Source: Levilactobacillus fuyuanensis (GTDB lineage: Bacteria > Bacillota > Bacilli > Lactobacillales > Lactobacillaceae). From it: DNA of 64,000 nucleotides. This document shows positions 44,925 to 53,507 of this stretch, in pieces. Numbering within the stretch: position 1 is the stretch's first letter; each line of letters starts with the position of its first letter. The stretch is taken from assembly GCF_003946395.1 (NCBI RefSeq), contig NZ_RHNZ01000005.1, positions 124,001 to 188,000 of the forward strand. Reading direction: 5' to 3'. The notes below the pieces were generated by a model. That model had not been told where the DNA came from, did not search any database, and was given only the letters and a program-made list of their open reading frames with translations. A program made the position numbers and the translations under genes.

Positions 44925-44968
44925 AGCAAAAACGCTCAGAACAAATTATGTTCTGGGCGCTTTTGTTA
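44925..44968. terminator. Bidirectional terminator at the end of the 44977 gene
   Basis: AACGCTCAGAAC / GTTCTGGGCGCTT stem, flanked by A and T runs. Confidence 0.8.
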
Positions 44969-44976
44969 TCGTTCGT

Positions 44977-45429
44977 TTAATCATTATTCTTTGGTTGTGA
45001 CCAGTAGCGGGCACGGGTCAGAAGCTCTTTTGACCGGTCGTCTGCTGGAACGAATCCCTTGGTGAACAGGTGCCGGAAGTACATCATATTGTAAAGGAAG
45101 CCCCACAGAAAGCCGCGCAACATTTCCCAACCGCCGATCGCGAAGAATTGGGCGAGTTGTTTAACGGGAACGGCCATGGAGAGCACCATCATGAGACTTA
45201 ATTCCACACCCATGATACAGAATAGATTGTACCAATCAGCCCGGAAAAGGGTCGGAAATGGGGGGAAAATAAACATCGTCCAGGAAAATCCGACCTTGGC
45301 GATACGCATATTCCCCGTTTCGGGATTAACAACGGTAGCGTAGTTCGGCGGTAACGGCAGACCTTGAGGGCCGTCACCATTTTGGTTATCAGGATCATCG
45401 TCGTTAAAGCCCTTAAAAGGATCTTGCAT
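44977..45429 (-). CDS. DUF2628-like small membrane protein
   Basis: Protein of 150 residues with an acidic N-terminal cytoplasmic tail (DPFKGFNDDDPDNQNGDG), then VGFSWTMFIFPPFPTLFRADW, a motif typical of DUF2628/HrgC-like proteins, and two or three membrane segments. The ATG at 45429 is taken because the longer frame would cover a likely -10. Function unknown. Single-gene unit. Confidence 0.65.
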   Translation of the reverse strand: MQDPFKGFNDDDPDNQNGDGPQGLPLPPNYATVVNPETGNMRIAKVGFSWTMFIFPPFPTLFRADWYNLFCIMGVELSLMMVLSMAVPVKQLAQFFAIGGWEMLRGFLWGFLYNMMYFRHLFTKGFVPADDRSKELLTRARYWSQPKNND

Positions 45430-45592
45430 GTCATTTGCCAACTTTCTACAGAATTCAGTGTTATACGTTAAGTAAAAGTCTAACACGAAAAGACGTGTCT
45501 GCCTATTAATCTATTGGCGGTGACTATTTGGTGCCGATTAAGCAGTAGCGACATGCCACTGAGTGAAATGTCAACAGCCAACGCTCTTGCGA

Positions 45593-47104
45593 TTAATGAC
45601 GGCGACTTAATTTAACCACGGCTTCACACCGCGCCGTCTGGGGCATCATATCCACGGACTGAATGTAGTCGACTTGGTAATCGTGCGTTAATTCAACTAA
45701 GTCTTTGGCCAGTGTTGAAGGGTTGCAGGAGATGTAGACCAGTTTTGGTGGCCGCACTGCCAGCAAGGTTTCAATCAACGTGTCGTCCAAACCGGTACGG
45801 GGTGGATCGACCACGATGGCGTCCGGATGGAAACCGCTCATGATCCACTTAGGCAGGAGTTCTTCGGCCGTGCCGAGTTCGTAGTGGGCGTTGGTGATGC
45901 CGTTAGCGGCGGCGTTTTCGTTGGAATCCGCCACGGCTTCAGGAATGACATCCATCCCGCGAACCTCTTCAGCGACATCGGCTAGGGAGAGACCAATCGT
46001 CCCGATACCGGAGTAGGCGTCGACGACGGTTTCGCCAGGCTGTAAGTCCAGGGCCTTTTTGGCTTCGCCGTAGAGGACTTCCATTTGTGACGGGTTCAGT
46101 TGTAGGAAGGCACGTGCGGAAAGCTTGAAGGCCAGGCCGTCGAGTTTTTCCGTAATCGTTTCTTCGCCGGCCAAATGAACCGTTTCATCACCCCAGATAA
46201 GAGACGTCTTACCAGGATTGATATTTTGCATGACGGAAGTAACTTGGGGCAGTTCGTCTGCGATCCGCGTCAATAGGTCATGTTTGTGAGGTAATTTTGG
46301 TGAATTGGTGATGACCACCAGCTGAACGTCGTCGGTATGTGCAGCGGCGCGAACCACCAGCGTTTTAACGATACCGGATTCGGCTTCTTCGTCGTAAATC
46401 GGCATGTCTAAGTCCTGGAGCATCTGGACCACGGCGCGCATGACGGTCATGGTCACAGGCATCTGGACGGAGCAGGTTTCCAGGTCGACCAGGTCGTGGC
46501 TACGTTCGGCGTACAGGCCGGCTTCGACCTTGCCTTCGGCGTTGCGGCGGACTTGGAATTGGGCCTTGTTACGGTAGCCATAAGGGTCGTCCATCCCCAG
46601 AGTTGGGCGCAAGTCGTAGTGGCGATAGCCCTCGGGCTTGTAGCGTTCGAGGGACTGGGCAACGACATCTCGCTTGAAGGCCAATTGGCCGGGGTAGTCT
46701 AAATGTTCCAGCTCAAAGCCACCGACTTGATCGGCGTAGCTGTCGCGAGGTTCCACGCGGTGGGGGCTAGTCTTGCGGACCCGGTGAATCTTGGCGCGCA
46801 GGTAACGCGTGGCTACGCTGGTGACTTCGGCAACGACTTCTTCGTCCGTTAAGGCGCCGGGGATGAAGACGGCCATCCGCTTGTAATAGCCGATCCCTTC
46901 ACCATTGATCCCCATGCGCTTGATGGTCAGTGGGAAACGTTGGCCAACTTCGACTTGAACTTGGGGCGTCTCCTGACGTGGCCGTCGGTTCATGGGCCGG
47001 TGATTATTGTTAGGCCGGTAATGGTTGCCAGCATTGTGTTGGCGCCGATCGTTGCGGTCATTGCGGTCGTAGCCGCGGTGATTCTTTGACTCATAATTTG
47101 GCAT
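45593..47104 (-). CDS. 23S rRNA (uracil-C5)-methyltransferase, RlmD/RlmCD type
   Basis: SAM-dependent RNA m5U methyltransferase of 503 residues. An unusual basic, Arg/Asn/His-rich extension (residues 1-45, rich in RND and NRR) precedes the TRAM domain (about 50-110), then the methyltransferase domain with AYSGIGTIGLSLA (SAM), DPPRTGLDD and catalytic ISCNPSTLAKDL (Cys). The iron-sulfur motif CxxCGGCxxxH between TRAM and catalytic parts has no cysteines; the segment reads YADQVGGFELEHL. This matches low-GC paralogues that lack the cluster. The tail may help bind rRNA. Confidence 0.9.
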   Translation of the reverse strand: MPNYESKNHRGYDRNDRNDRRQHNAGNHYRPNNNHRPMNRRPRQETPQVQVEVGQRFPLTIKRMGINGEGIGYYKRMAVFIPGALTDEEVVAEVTSVATRYLRAKIHRVRKTSPHRVEPRDSYADQVGGFELEHLDYPGQLAFKRDVVAQSLERYKPEGYRHYDLRPTLGMDDPYGYRNKAQFQVRRNAEGKVEAGLYAERSHDLVDLETCSVQMPVTMTVMRAVVQMLQDLDMPIYDEEAESGIVKTLVVRAAAHTDDVQLVVITNSPKLPHKHDLLTRIADELPQVTSVMQNINPGKTSLIWGDETVHLAGEETITEKLDGLAFKLSARAFLQLNPSQMEVLYGEAKKALDLQPGETVVDAYSGIGTIGLSLADVAEEVRGMDVIPEAVADSNENAAANGITNAHYELGTAEELLPKWIMSGFHPDAIVVDPPRTGLDDTLIETLLAVRPPKLVYISCNPSTLAKDLVELTHDYQVDYIQSVDMMPQTARCEAVVKLSRRH

Positions 47105-47306
47105 ATTTTCTCCTACTAGGTTGACGTTAGTTAAGTTAAATCATTAATTCCGAACAGTTACGGTCTTGAACATTATACCAAACTTTAGAGCTCACCGGGG
47201 CCGTGAGCCTTTTTCACCAAATTGAAGCCGTTTCCATAGGCAATCCGCCCCCATTTATGTACAATAAGCTTATATGCGGTTATCGCTCACATTGGTCGTT
47301 GTTGGC

Positions 47307-47488
47307 GCCTTGCCGGGGGCCGCAAATAGGCCGTGACGCTGCGGGCGGACGCTCCGAGCCATAGAGCGGTCTCGAAGCTTGCTTTGAACCTCTGAGGCCC
47401 GAGTTTCAAAGACACCAATTCTCTAAGCGACGAAGGACGTCACTAAGAGAATCCCCACGGCTGAGCCTATTTGCGACCCCCTCACGGC
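47307..47488 (-). repeat. Structured repeat family A, copy A4
   Basis: Reverse-oriented. Outer flanks GTTATCGCTCACAT (47279-47292) and ATGTGAGCAATAAC (47497-47510) pair with one mismatch. Third hairpin on the minus strand: GCTTCGAG-ACCGCTCTATGG-CTCGGAGC. The first of three elements in gap 47105-48097. Confidence 0.9.
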
Positions 47489-47543
47489 TGACGCGGATGT
47501 GAGCAATAACGGCAATATCATCGAACGTGGGGGTTAGTATAGC

Positions 47544-47726
47544 GCCTCCGGGACGGTGAAAATGGGACCGTGGCGCGGTGGGCGGACGCTCCGAGCCAAA
47601 GGGTGGTCTCGAAGCTTGACTTCAAGCCTCTGAGAACCGAGTCTCAAAGTCACCAGTTCTCTAAGCGGCCCAATTCACCGCTAAGAGAGCTCCCACGGCT
47701 GGGCCCATTTTCACCGTCCCTGCGGC
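47544..47726 (-). repeat. Structured repeat family A, copy A5
   Basis: Reverse-oriented. Inner arms GGGACGGTGAAAATGGG (47550-47566) and CCCATTTTCACCGTCCC (47704-47720) pair perfectly over 17 bp. Outer flanks ACGTGGGGGTTA (47525) and TAATCCCACATGT (47738) pair. It lies 55 bp from A4, in the same orientation. Confidence 0.92.
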
Positions 47727-47855
47727 TGAGATGGCGGTAATCCCACATGTGCTGTCGTCACTAGTGGATAGTGGATGTTAGCTGGAAGCTGTCCCACAGG
47801 TGCAGGTAAATTATGTAGGGGTTGTAAATTAGCATCTTTGGTAAAAACTAGCTTA

Positions 47856-48044
47856 GCCGCAGGAGGCCAGGGATGGAGGTAGCTGTGTCGGCGGTGTTAG
47901 ACCCGGATGACTTTCCCCGGTCTTACAGCGCGGGACGCGTTTGGAAACTCGCGTGTTTCTGGCGAGGTTCTAAACCGAGCCGGAAGCCCGTTCTTTGGCT
48001 GGAGGCGTTCCCCATAGCGGCCGGAATTCCTGGCAGCCGGAGGC
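47856..48044 (+). repeat. Structured repeat family B, copy B4
   Basis: Outer flanks GCATCTTTGGTAAAAACT (47832-47849) and AGTTTTTGCCCAAGATGC (48048-48065) pair at 16 of 18 positions plus wobbles. Inside are the GTTTGGAAACTCGC hairpin and AGCCCGTTCTTTGGCT. It ends 54 bp before fetA, so it would be in the 5-prime leader of that operon. An open frame runs through it into fetA but is not a real extension. Confidence 0.88.
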
Positions 48045-48097
48045 GACAGTTTTTGCCCAAGATGCTGCATGAAGGCCAAAGAGGGGGGCAGGAGCCT

Positions 48098-48748
48098 ATG
48101 AGTCTGCTGGAACTGAGAGGGGTCGGCTACCGAGCTGGTGAAACAACGATCCTGGAAGATATCGACCTGACCATCAACGCCGGTGAGTGGGTGACCATCG
48201 CCGGACCGTCGGGGAGCGGGAAGTCCACGCTGGTACGGATCATCGCGTCACTTCTGAGTCGAACCAGTGGCGAGTTGAATTTTGCCGGCAAATCTATCGA
48301 TACCTACGACCCGATAGCGTATCGGCGGCGGGTCTCGTACAGCCTTCAACAGCCGACCTTGTTCGGTGAAACCGTGCGCGACAACCTGAGCTTTCCCTAT
48401 CAGATTCGTCAGCTACCGTTCGATGAACAACGCGCGGTGGCGGCGTTGGACTACGTAGGGTTAGTTGCCAGTGACTTGGATAAGGCCGTTATTGACCTGT
48501 CTGGCGGTCAGCGGCAACGGGTAGCCTTACTGCGCAACGTGATGATCTATCCCGAGGCCTTGATTTTAGATGAGGTTACGGCTGGCCTAGATGCCGAAAA
48601 CAAGGCGTTTGTCTGGTCGATGATTCGGCATTTTAATAGCGACGATGGGATTACGATCATTGCCATCACGCATGATCAATCGGAGATCGATGCGGCGACG
48701 CGGCTGGTAACCTTGACCGATGGGCGCATCACGGGAGGTACACGATGA
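48098..48748 (+). CDS. fetA: ABC transporter ATPase, FetA type
   Basis: ATP-binding subunit of 216 residues of the FetAB (YbbL/YbbM) group, proposed iron exporters. Walker A GPSGSGKST, signature LSGGQRQRV, Walker B ALILDEVTAGLD and the His switch ITHD are all present. ATG 48098 follows GGCAGGAG; a longer frame to 47873 would translate through structured repeat B4 and is rejected. fetB overlaps by four bases (ATGA). Confidence 0.88.
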   Translation: MSLLELRGVGYRAGETTILEDIDLTINAGEWVTIAGPSGSGKSTLVRIIASLLSRTSGELNFAGKSIDTYDPIAYRRRVSYSLQQPTLFGETVRDNLSFPYQIRQLPFDEQRAVAALDYVGLVASDLDKAVIDLSGGQRQRVALLRNVMIYPEALILDEVTAGLDAENKAFVWSMIRHFNSDDGITIIAITHDQSEIDAATRLVTLTDGRITGGTR

Positions 48749-49512
48749 ATCTAGCAGTGAATAATCAATCGTTGATTCTGGCACTGGGGTTGGTGATGAT
48801 TGTCCTGGCAATCGGGTGGCATGAGAAGTTGGGCATCGACCGCGACATGATTATTGGGGTTGTGCGGGCCGTCATTCAGCTGTTCGTGGTCGGGTACCTG
48901 TTGAAATACGTCTTCCGTTTGGATAACGTTTGGCTCACGGCAGTCTTGATCTTAATTATTATTTTTAATGCCGGCTATAATGCCAAACAGCGCAGTAACG
49001 GGATTCCACGGGCGTTGCCGATTTCCGTCGGGGCGATTCTCATCAGTACGGCGGTTACCCTGGGCGTATTGATGCTGGCGGGGGCCATCAAGTTTATGCC
49101 GTCGCAGATGATTCCAATCTCGGGGATGATCGCGTCGAACTCGATGGTCGCCATTGGTTTGTGCTACCGCAATCTCAACGCGGAGTTCAAGCAGGAACGG
49201 CAGGCCGTCTTGGAAAAGTTAGCGCTGGGGGCCGACCTGAAGGATGCCTCCCGCGATATCGTCCGGGCCAGCATCAAGACGGGGATGCAGCCGACCATCG
49301 ACTCCGCTAAAACCGTGGGAATCGTGAGCTTGCCGGGGATGATGTCCGGGTTGATCTTTGCCGGCGTGGACCCGGTGCGGGCGATTAAATATCAGATCAT
49401 GGTCACCTTCATGTTGATGTCGGCGACCAGTATTGGCTCGGTATTGGCCTGTTACTGGGCTTACCGGGAATTCTACAATGAACGTAAACAGTTAGTTGGT
49501 CCGTCAAATTAG
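48745..49512 (+). CDS. fetB: ABC transporter permease, FetB/UPF0014 type
   Basis: Membrane partner of FetA, 255 residues, seven to eight helices, with the UPF0014 signature stretch MIPISGMIASNSMVAIGLCYR and a conserved cytoplasmic loop (ALGADLKDASRDIVRASIKTG). In E. coli the pair relieves iron overload. Translation is coupled to fetA by a four-base overlap; the SDR gene starts 11 bases later. Confidence 0.88.
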   Translation: MNLAVNNQSLILALGLVMIVLAIGWHEKLGIDRDMIIGVVRAVIQLFVVGYLLKYVFRLDNVWLTAVLILIIIFNAGYNAKQRSNGIPRALPISVGAILISTAVTLGVLMLAGAIKFMPSQMIPISGMIASNSMVAIGLCYRNLNAEFKQERQAVLEKLALGADLKDASRDIVRASIKTGMQPTIDSAKTVGIVSLPGMMSGLIFAGVDPVRAIKYQIMVTFMLMSATSIGSVLACYWAYREFYNERKQLVGPSN

Positions 49513-49523
49513 GAGGAAAACAT

Positions 49524-50360
49524 ATGTCACATCGAAAAGTTGCGTTGGTTACAGGGGCGTCATCAGGAATTGGCAATGCGATTGCCCGGAGTTTACATCG
49601 AAACGGGGTCACGGTTTACGCCGGGGCCCGGCGCGTTAGTCGGATGAACGACCTCGATGACCTAGGGATTACGACCCTGGCGCTGGACATTACCGATCCA
49701 GCTAGCGTGGAAAGCGCGGTTGACCGAATCGTCAATGAGACCGGCCGAGTTGATATTCTGGTTAACAACGCCGGTTATGGCCTGATGGGGGCGGTCGAGG
49801 ACGTTCCCATGGAACAGGCGCAGGACCAATTCAACGTGAACCTCTTTGGGGCGGCGCGGCTGATTCAGTCGGTCTTGCCCATGATGCGCCAGCAACACGC
49901 CGGCCGGATTATTAACATCACGTCGGTCGATGGTAAGGTGGCGCAGCCCTTTGGTGCGTGGTACGTGGCATCGAAATTTGCGTTGGAAGGCCTGTCGGAT
50001 GCCTTACGTATGGAACTTCATCCTCAGGGAATTCACGTGGCGGTAATTGAACCAGGTGCCATCCAATCGGAATGGGCGGACATTGCGGCTGATCATTTAC
50101 AGGAGCTATCGGCGAACGGTCCGTACGAAAAGGATGCAAGTCAGGCGGCAGCAATCTTAAAGGCTGTAAAGAAATTCTCCAGCAAGCCCAAGGTCATCGC
50201 GCGGTTGGTGGATCGAGCAGCGCTGTCTCGGCGGCCGAAGACCCGCTACTCGGCAGGGGCGGGAAGTCAAATCTTGTGGGCGCAGCGGTTCTTGTCCGAC
50301 AAGACGATCGACCGTCTCTGGCAAGTTGTTGGTAAAGCGGCTGAACAGATTACCCGGTAA
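49524..50360 (+). CDS. Short-chain dehydrogenase/reductase
   Basis: Classical SDR of 278 residues. The NAD(P) motif TGASSGIGNAI (about 10-20), structural NNAGYG, catalytic Ser in NITSVDG and YVASK (Tyr/Lys) are intact. Arg residues after the first strand (GARRVSRM) suggest NADP(H). It is 11 bases after fetB with AGGAGG, so it should be in the same operon; the link with iron export is not evident. Substrate unknown. Confidence 0.88.
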   Translation: MSHRKVALVTGASSGIGNAIARSLHRNGVTVYAGARRVSRMNDLDDLGITTLALDITDPASVESAVDRIVNETGRVDILVNNAGYGLMGAVEDVPMEQAQDQFNVNLFGAARLIQSVLPMMRQQHAGRIINITSVDGKVAQPFGAWYVASKFALEGLSDALRMELHPQGIHVAVIEPGAIQSEWADIAADHLQELSANGPYEKDASQAAAILKAVKKFSSKPKVIARLVDRAALSRRPKTRYSAGAGSQILWAQRFLSDKTIDRLWQVVGKAAEQITR

Positions 50361-50371
50361 CGTGAGAATCG

Positions 50372-50399
50372 TTGACGTGACGGTAAAACCTGTTATGCT
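50372..50399 (+). promoter_or_regulatory. Promoter of the thi operon
   Basis: -35 TTGACG (50372-50377), 16 bases, -10 TATGCT (50394-50399), just before the TPP riboswitch. Confidence 0.65.
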
Positions 50400-50411
50400 T
50401 AAATTAACCAG

Positions 50412-50502
50412 TACACTAGGGGTGTCCACAACGGGCTGAGATGCGGCGAATACCGCAATCCCTTGGAACCTGTCAAGCTCAAACTTGCGAAGGGAATGTG
50501 TC
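50412..50502 (+). promoter_or_regulatory. TPP riboswitch (THI element)
   Basis: Contains the conserved aptamer blocks GGGCTGAGATGCGG with ACCGCAATCCCTTGGAACCTG and the closing GCGAAGGGAATGTG. It should sense thiamine pyrophosphate and lower expression of thiMDE. Upstream of thiM by more than 500 bases because of the inserted structured repeat. Confidence 0.95.
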
Positions 50503-50513
50503 GTGGCACGGTA

Positions 50514-50557
50514 ACGGGCCGCCGGTTCACTAACTTTGTGAGCCAGCGGTCCGTTTT
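50514..50557 (+). terminator. Riboswitch expression-platform terminator
   Basis: ACGGGCCGCCGGTTCAC pairs with GTGAGCCAGCGGTCCGT, followed by TTTT. Directly after the TPP aptamer, so TPP binding probably allows this terminator to form. Confidence 0.75.
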
Positions 50558-50704
50558 AATTTGGATTGAAATCACAATTAAAATGGTTAGCCAAGACGTG
50601 GGGAACGTTAGGAAACACGACTTAGTGTGGGGTAGCGGTGTTCGAGCCAAGTGGTGAGGCATCGCGAGAATGCTGATAAAGAGTAAGCATAAAGCATTAG
50701 TTGT

Positions 50705-51004
50705 GATGAAAGTGATGCGTTAGGAATCAGCTTGCTTGGGAATATGCCAATGTCAGCCGTGAGGGCGGTCAAAATAGACTCAGCCGTGGGAATGTTCTTA
50801 GCGGTTTACCGCTTAGAACATTGGTGGCTTTGAGACGCGATTCTTAGCGGCTTAAAGCCAAGTCCGGAGACCGTTCTGTGGCTCCGGACGTCCGCCCACC
50901 GCGACCCGGTCTATTTTGACCGCCCGGTAAGGCGAAGTTGGCGATCTACCCGCCACAGCAGGCGGAATCCTTGTCTGTCGTAGGCGCAACGCATGACTTT
51001 CAGC
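50705..51004 (+). repeat. Composite structured repeat in the thi leader
   Basis: Outer arms GATGAAAGTGATGCGTT (50705-50721) and AACGCATGACTTTCAGC (50988-51004) pair at 15 of 17 positions. Inside is the whole family A copy A6 followed by a family B-like tail CCGCCACAGCAGGCGGAATCC (50949-50969) and TCGTAGGCG. So an A element is nested within a B-type closing stem, just before the thiM ribosome-binding site. Confidence 0.75.
50756..50933 (+). repeat. Structured repeat family A, copy A6
   Basis: Inner arms GGGCGGTCAAAATAGAC (50763-50779) and GTCTATTTTGACCGCCC (50909-50925) pair perfectly over 17 bp. Hairpins: ATGTTCTTAGCGG/CCGCTTAGAACAT, and GTCCGGAG-ACCGTTCTGTGG-CTCCGGAC. The flanks ATGCCAATGTC and GAAGTTGGCGAT also pair. 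Confidence 0.92.
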
Positions 51005-51036
51005 AATCGCATCAGGTATTCCTAAGGGGGAAGAAA

Positions 51037-51825
51037 ATGAAAGTAGACTTGTTAGACACCTTGCGCCACCAGAACCCAATCGTTTTTAACATCTCCAATT
51101 TCGTCACGGTCCAGGACGTGGCCAACGGGCTCAATGCATTGGGTGCGTCACCCATCATGTCCGAAGAGGTTGCCGAGGCCGAAGAAATGGTTGGCTTGTC
51201 CAGTGCTGTGTGCCTCAATCTGGGGGCGTTTACCCAGACACAGGTCGAACAGATCCGCAAGGTCGGCGAGGTCGCGAACCAGCAACATAAGCCGTTAGTG
51301 ATTGACCCCGTTGCCGTGGGGGCAGTGGCCTATCGCAAGATGATTGCGAACAACCTCCTGACCCATTTTCACCCGGACGTGATCCGGGGCAATGCCGGCG
51401 AGATTGCAGCGTTGGCGGATGTGGATTGGCAGGCCAAGGGCATCGATGCCGGTGAGGGGACTGGCGATCTGGTGGCAATTGCGCAGGCGTGTGCGCAAAA
51501 ATTAAAGTGTGTCGTTATCTTGTCCGGTCCGACCGATGTCATTACCGATGGCACACGGGTCGTTAAGGTGATGAACGGCACACCACTGTTCCAGGTCCAC
51601 GTTGGGTCTGGTGACATGTTATCAAGTATTGTGGCAGCATTTTGCGCTGTTGAAGCGGATTATTTTGAAGCGGCCCAGACGGCTTGTCTGGTCTTCGCGG
51701 CCATCGGTGAACGGGTGGCCCAGGCCACGCCGAACCTTGGTGCCGGCAGCTTCAGCGTCCAGTTAATGGACGGTTTACAATTGACCACGACTGCTCAGAT
51801 CAACGCAATCGCGGCTTATCAGTAG
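51037..51825 (+). CDS. thiM: Hydroxyethylthiazole kinase
   Basis: Salvages the thiazole alcohol by phosphorylation for thiamine synthesis; 262 residues as usual. Motifs: NISNFVTVQDVANGLNALG (substrate), DPVAVGAV (Asp/Mg), and GSGDMLSS with the catalytic Cys/Asp region near the anion hole. The ATG at 51037 has AAGGGGG six bases upstream; the longer frame from 50938 would translate part of the structured repeat. First gene of thiMDE. Confidence 0.95.
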   Translation: MKVDLLDTLRHQNPIVFNISNFVTVQDVANGLNALGASPIMSEEVAEAEEMVGLSSAVCLNLGAFTQTQVEQIRKVGEVANQQHKPLVIDPVAVGAVAYRKMIANNLLTHFHPDVIRGNAGEIAALADVDWQAKGIDAGEGTGDLVAIAQACAQKLKCVVILSGPTDVITDGTRVVKVMNGTPLFQVHVGSGDMLSSIVAAFCAVEADYFEAAQTACLVFAAIGERVAQATPNLGAGSFSVQLMDGLQLTTTAQINAIAAYQ

Positions 51826-51842
51826 AGAAGGGATGAGTAAGG

Positions 51843-52658
51843 ATGGCAAATGAATTTCCACAGACGTTAACGATCGCGGGGACCGACAGCGGCGGGGGTG
51901 CCGGTGTCATGGCTGACTTGAAGACGATGCAGGAACGCAACGTCTTTGGGACGGCAGTGGTTGTCGCGGTGACCGCGCAGAATACGCTGGGCGTTCAGGA
52001 CTTCATGGCCTTACCACAAAAATTGGTCGATGAACAATTTGCGTCATTAGCAGCCGATTTGAAGATTCGGGCCTGCAAGACGGGGATGTTAGCGGATGCG
52101 GAACACGTCCATGGTGTGGTAGCGAATTTGAAAAAATACGACTTTGGCCCACTCACGGTCGATCCCGTGATGATCGCCAAGGGCGGGGCTGCATTGTTGG
52201 CCGACGATGCCGTGGCGACGGTGCGCGATGAACTGGTGCCTTTAGCCGACGTGTTGACGCCAAATTTACCCGAGGCCGAACGACTGACCAACATTAAGAT
52301 CACCGATGCCAAAGCGATGGAGTCGGCGGCAGTCGTCTTGCAGGACCTGGGCGCCAAGAACGTGATTATCAAAGGTGGCCACGAGGCGACGCCGGATAAG
52401 GCCAGCGACTTTGTCTTGTTGGCGGACGGTCGATCATTCTGGCTGTCGGCACCGCGCGTCGACACCGTGCGGACTCACGGCACGGGGGATACGTTGTCTT
52501 CATGCATCACGGCAGAATTGGCGAAGGGCCAGGATTTCGAGTCGGCCATTCGCATTGGTAAGGACTATGTGACGGCAGCCATTGCGAATCCGATTGCAGT
52601 TGGAAACGGCCACGGCCCACTGAATCATTGGGCTTACGGCCAGGGAGGTGCGCACTAA
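51843..52658 (+). CDS. thiD: Hydroxymethylpyrimidine/phosphomethylpyrimidine kinase
   Basis: Phosphorylates HMP and HMP-P to HMP-PP. Ribokinase-like, 271 residues: GTDSGGGAGVMADLKTM (N-terminal), DPVMIAKGG, TPNLPEAERL and the catalytic GTGDTLSS near residue 217. Starts 17 bases after thiM with GGGATGAG. Its stop overlaps the thiE start. Confidence 0.95.
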   Translation: MANEFPQTLTIAGTDSGGGAGVMADLKTMQERNVFGTAVVVAVTAQNTLGVQDFMALPQKLVDEQFASLAADLKIRACKTGMLADAEHVHGVVANLKKYDFGPLTVDPVMIAKGGAALLADDAVATVRDELVPLADVLTPNLPEAERLTNIKITDAKAMESAAVVLQDLGAKNVIIKGGHEATPDKASDFVLLADGRSFWLSAPRVDTVRTHGTGDTLSSCITAELAKGQDFESAIRIGKDYVTAAIANPIAVGNGHGPLNHWAYGQGGAH

Positions 52659-53314
52659 TGTCAGTAACTTTTGAGCCCGGTCTATTACGGGCATACTTTG
52701 TGGCGGGGAGCCAAGATGTTCCCGGTCAAGACTTGCGTGACGTGTTGGCAACCATGATAAAGGCCGGCATCACGGCGTTTCAGTTCAGAGATAAGGGCGC
52801 TAGTAAATTAACGCCGGAACAGCGCGTGGCGTTGGGTAGCGACTTGCGCGACCAATGTCACGAAGCCAGTGTGCCGTTTATCGTGGATGACGACGTAGAT
52901 CTGGCGTTGTTGCTACAGGCGGATGGCATTCACGTCGGTCAGAGCGACGAGCAGATCACGAAGGTCCTCGATGCGGTAGCCGACCGCAATATGTTCGTGG
53001 GCCTGTCCTGCAACACGGTGGAACAAGTGGCCAAGGCGAACCAGATCAAGGGAATCTCCTACATTGGCAGTGGTCCGATCTATCCAACGACCTCTAAGGC
53101 CGATGCTGACCCTGTCATGGGTGTGACGGGTCTGAAGGCACTCGTTGAACAGGCTAACGTGCCCGTCGTGGCCATCGGCGGCGTGACGGTGCCGAGTCTA
53201 CCGGCCATCGCAGCTACTGGTGCCGCGGGGGTTGCGGTGATTACGCTGTTGACGCAGAGCACCGCTCCTGCGGCGGACATTGCTGCAATGCGAACGGCAT
53301 TCGCGGCAGTTTAG
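52658..53314 (+). CDS. thiE: Thiamine-phosphate synthase
   Basis: Joins HMP-PP and the thiazole phosphate into thiamine phosphate. TIM barrel of 218 residues: FQFRDKGAS (substrate), DDDVDLALLLQADGIHVGQSDE, SGPIYPTTSKADAD, and IGGVTVPSLPAI (phosphate). The ATG shares one base with the thiD stop (TAATG) and has GGGAGG upstream. No thiC or thiazole synthesis genes are here, so this is a salvage pathway. Confidence 0.95.
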   Translation: MSVTFEPGLLRAYFVAGSQDVPGQDLRDVLATMIKAGITAFQFRDKGASKLTPEQRVALGSDLRDQCHEASVPFIVDDDVDLALLLQADGIHVGQSDEQITKVLDAVADRNMFVGLSCNTVEQVAKANQIKGISYIGSGPIYPTTSKADADPVMGVTGLKALVEQANVPVVAIGGVTVPSLPAIAATGAAGVAVITLLTQSTAPAADIAAMRTAFAAV

Positions 53315-53352
53315 CGGTGTTATCAAAAAATAATGTTAGAGAGTAACTAACG

Positions 53353-53401
53353 AAAGCTGCTGACACCGGAAAGATTCTTACCCGTGTCAGCAGCTTTTTT
53401 G
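53353..53401 (+). terminator. Terminator of the thi operon
   Basis: AAGCTGCTGACAC / GTGTCAGCAGCTT stem with T6. Confidence 0.9.
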
Positions 53402-53507
53402 ATGGTCTAGTAATAGCCAGTTAGCAGATTGTTAAGTCATTATTAACTGGTTTGTAACAATTTATTAACATTGTAACATCATTGAAAAATTAAAATTAGC
53501 CATAAAA

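Noticed and set aside
47873-48097. N-terminal extension of the ABC ATPase
   Set aside because: It translates through structured repeat B4; a good ribosome site and the normal family start are at 48098.
50938-51036. N-terminal extension of ThiM
   Set aside because: It covers the end of repeat A6 and the B-like tail; thiM has a clear start at 51037.
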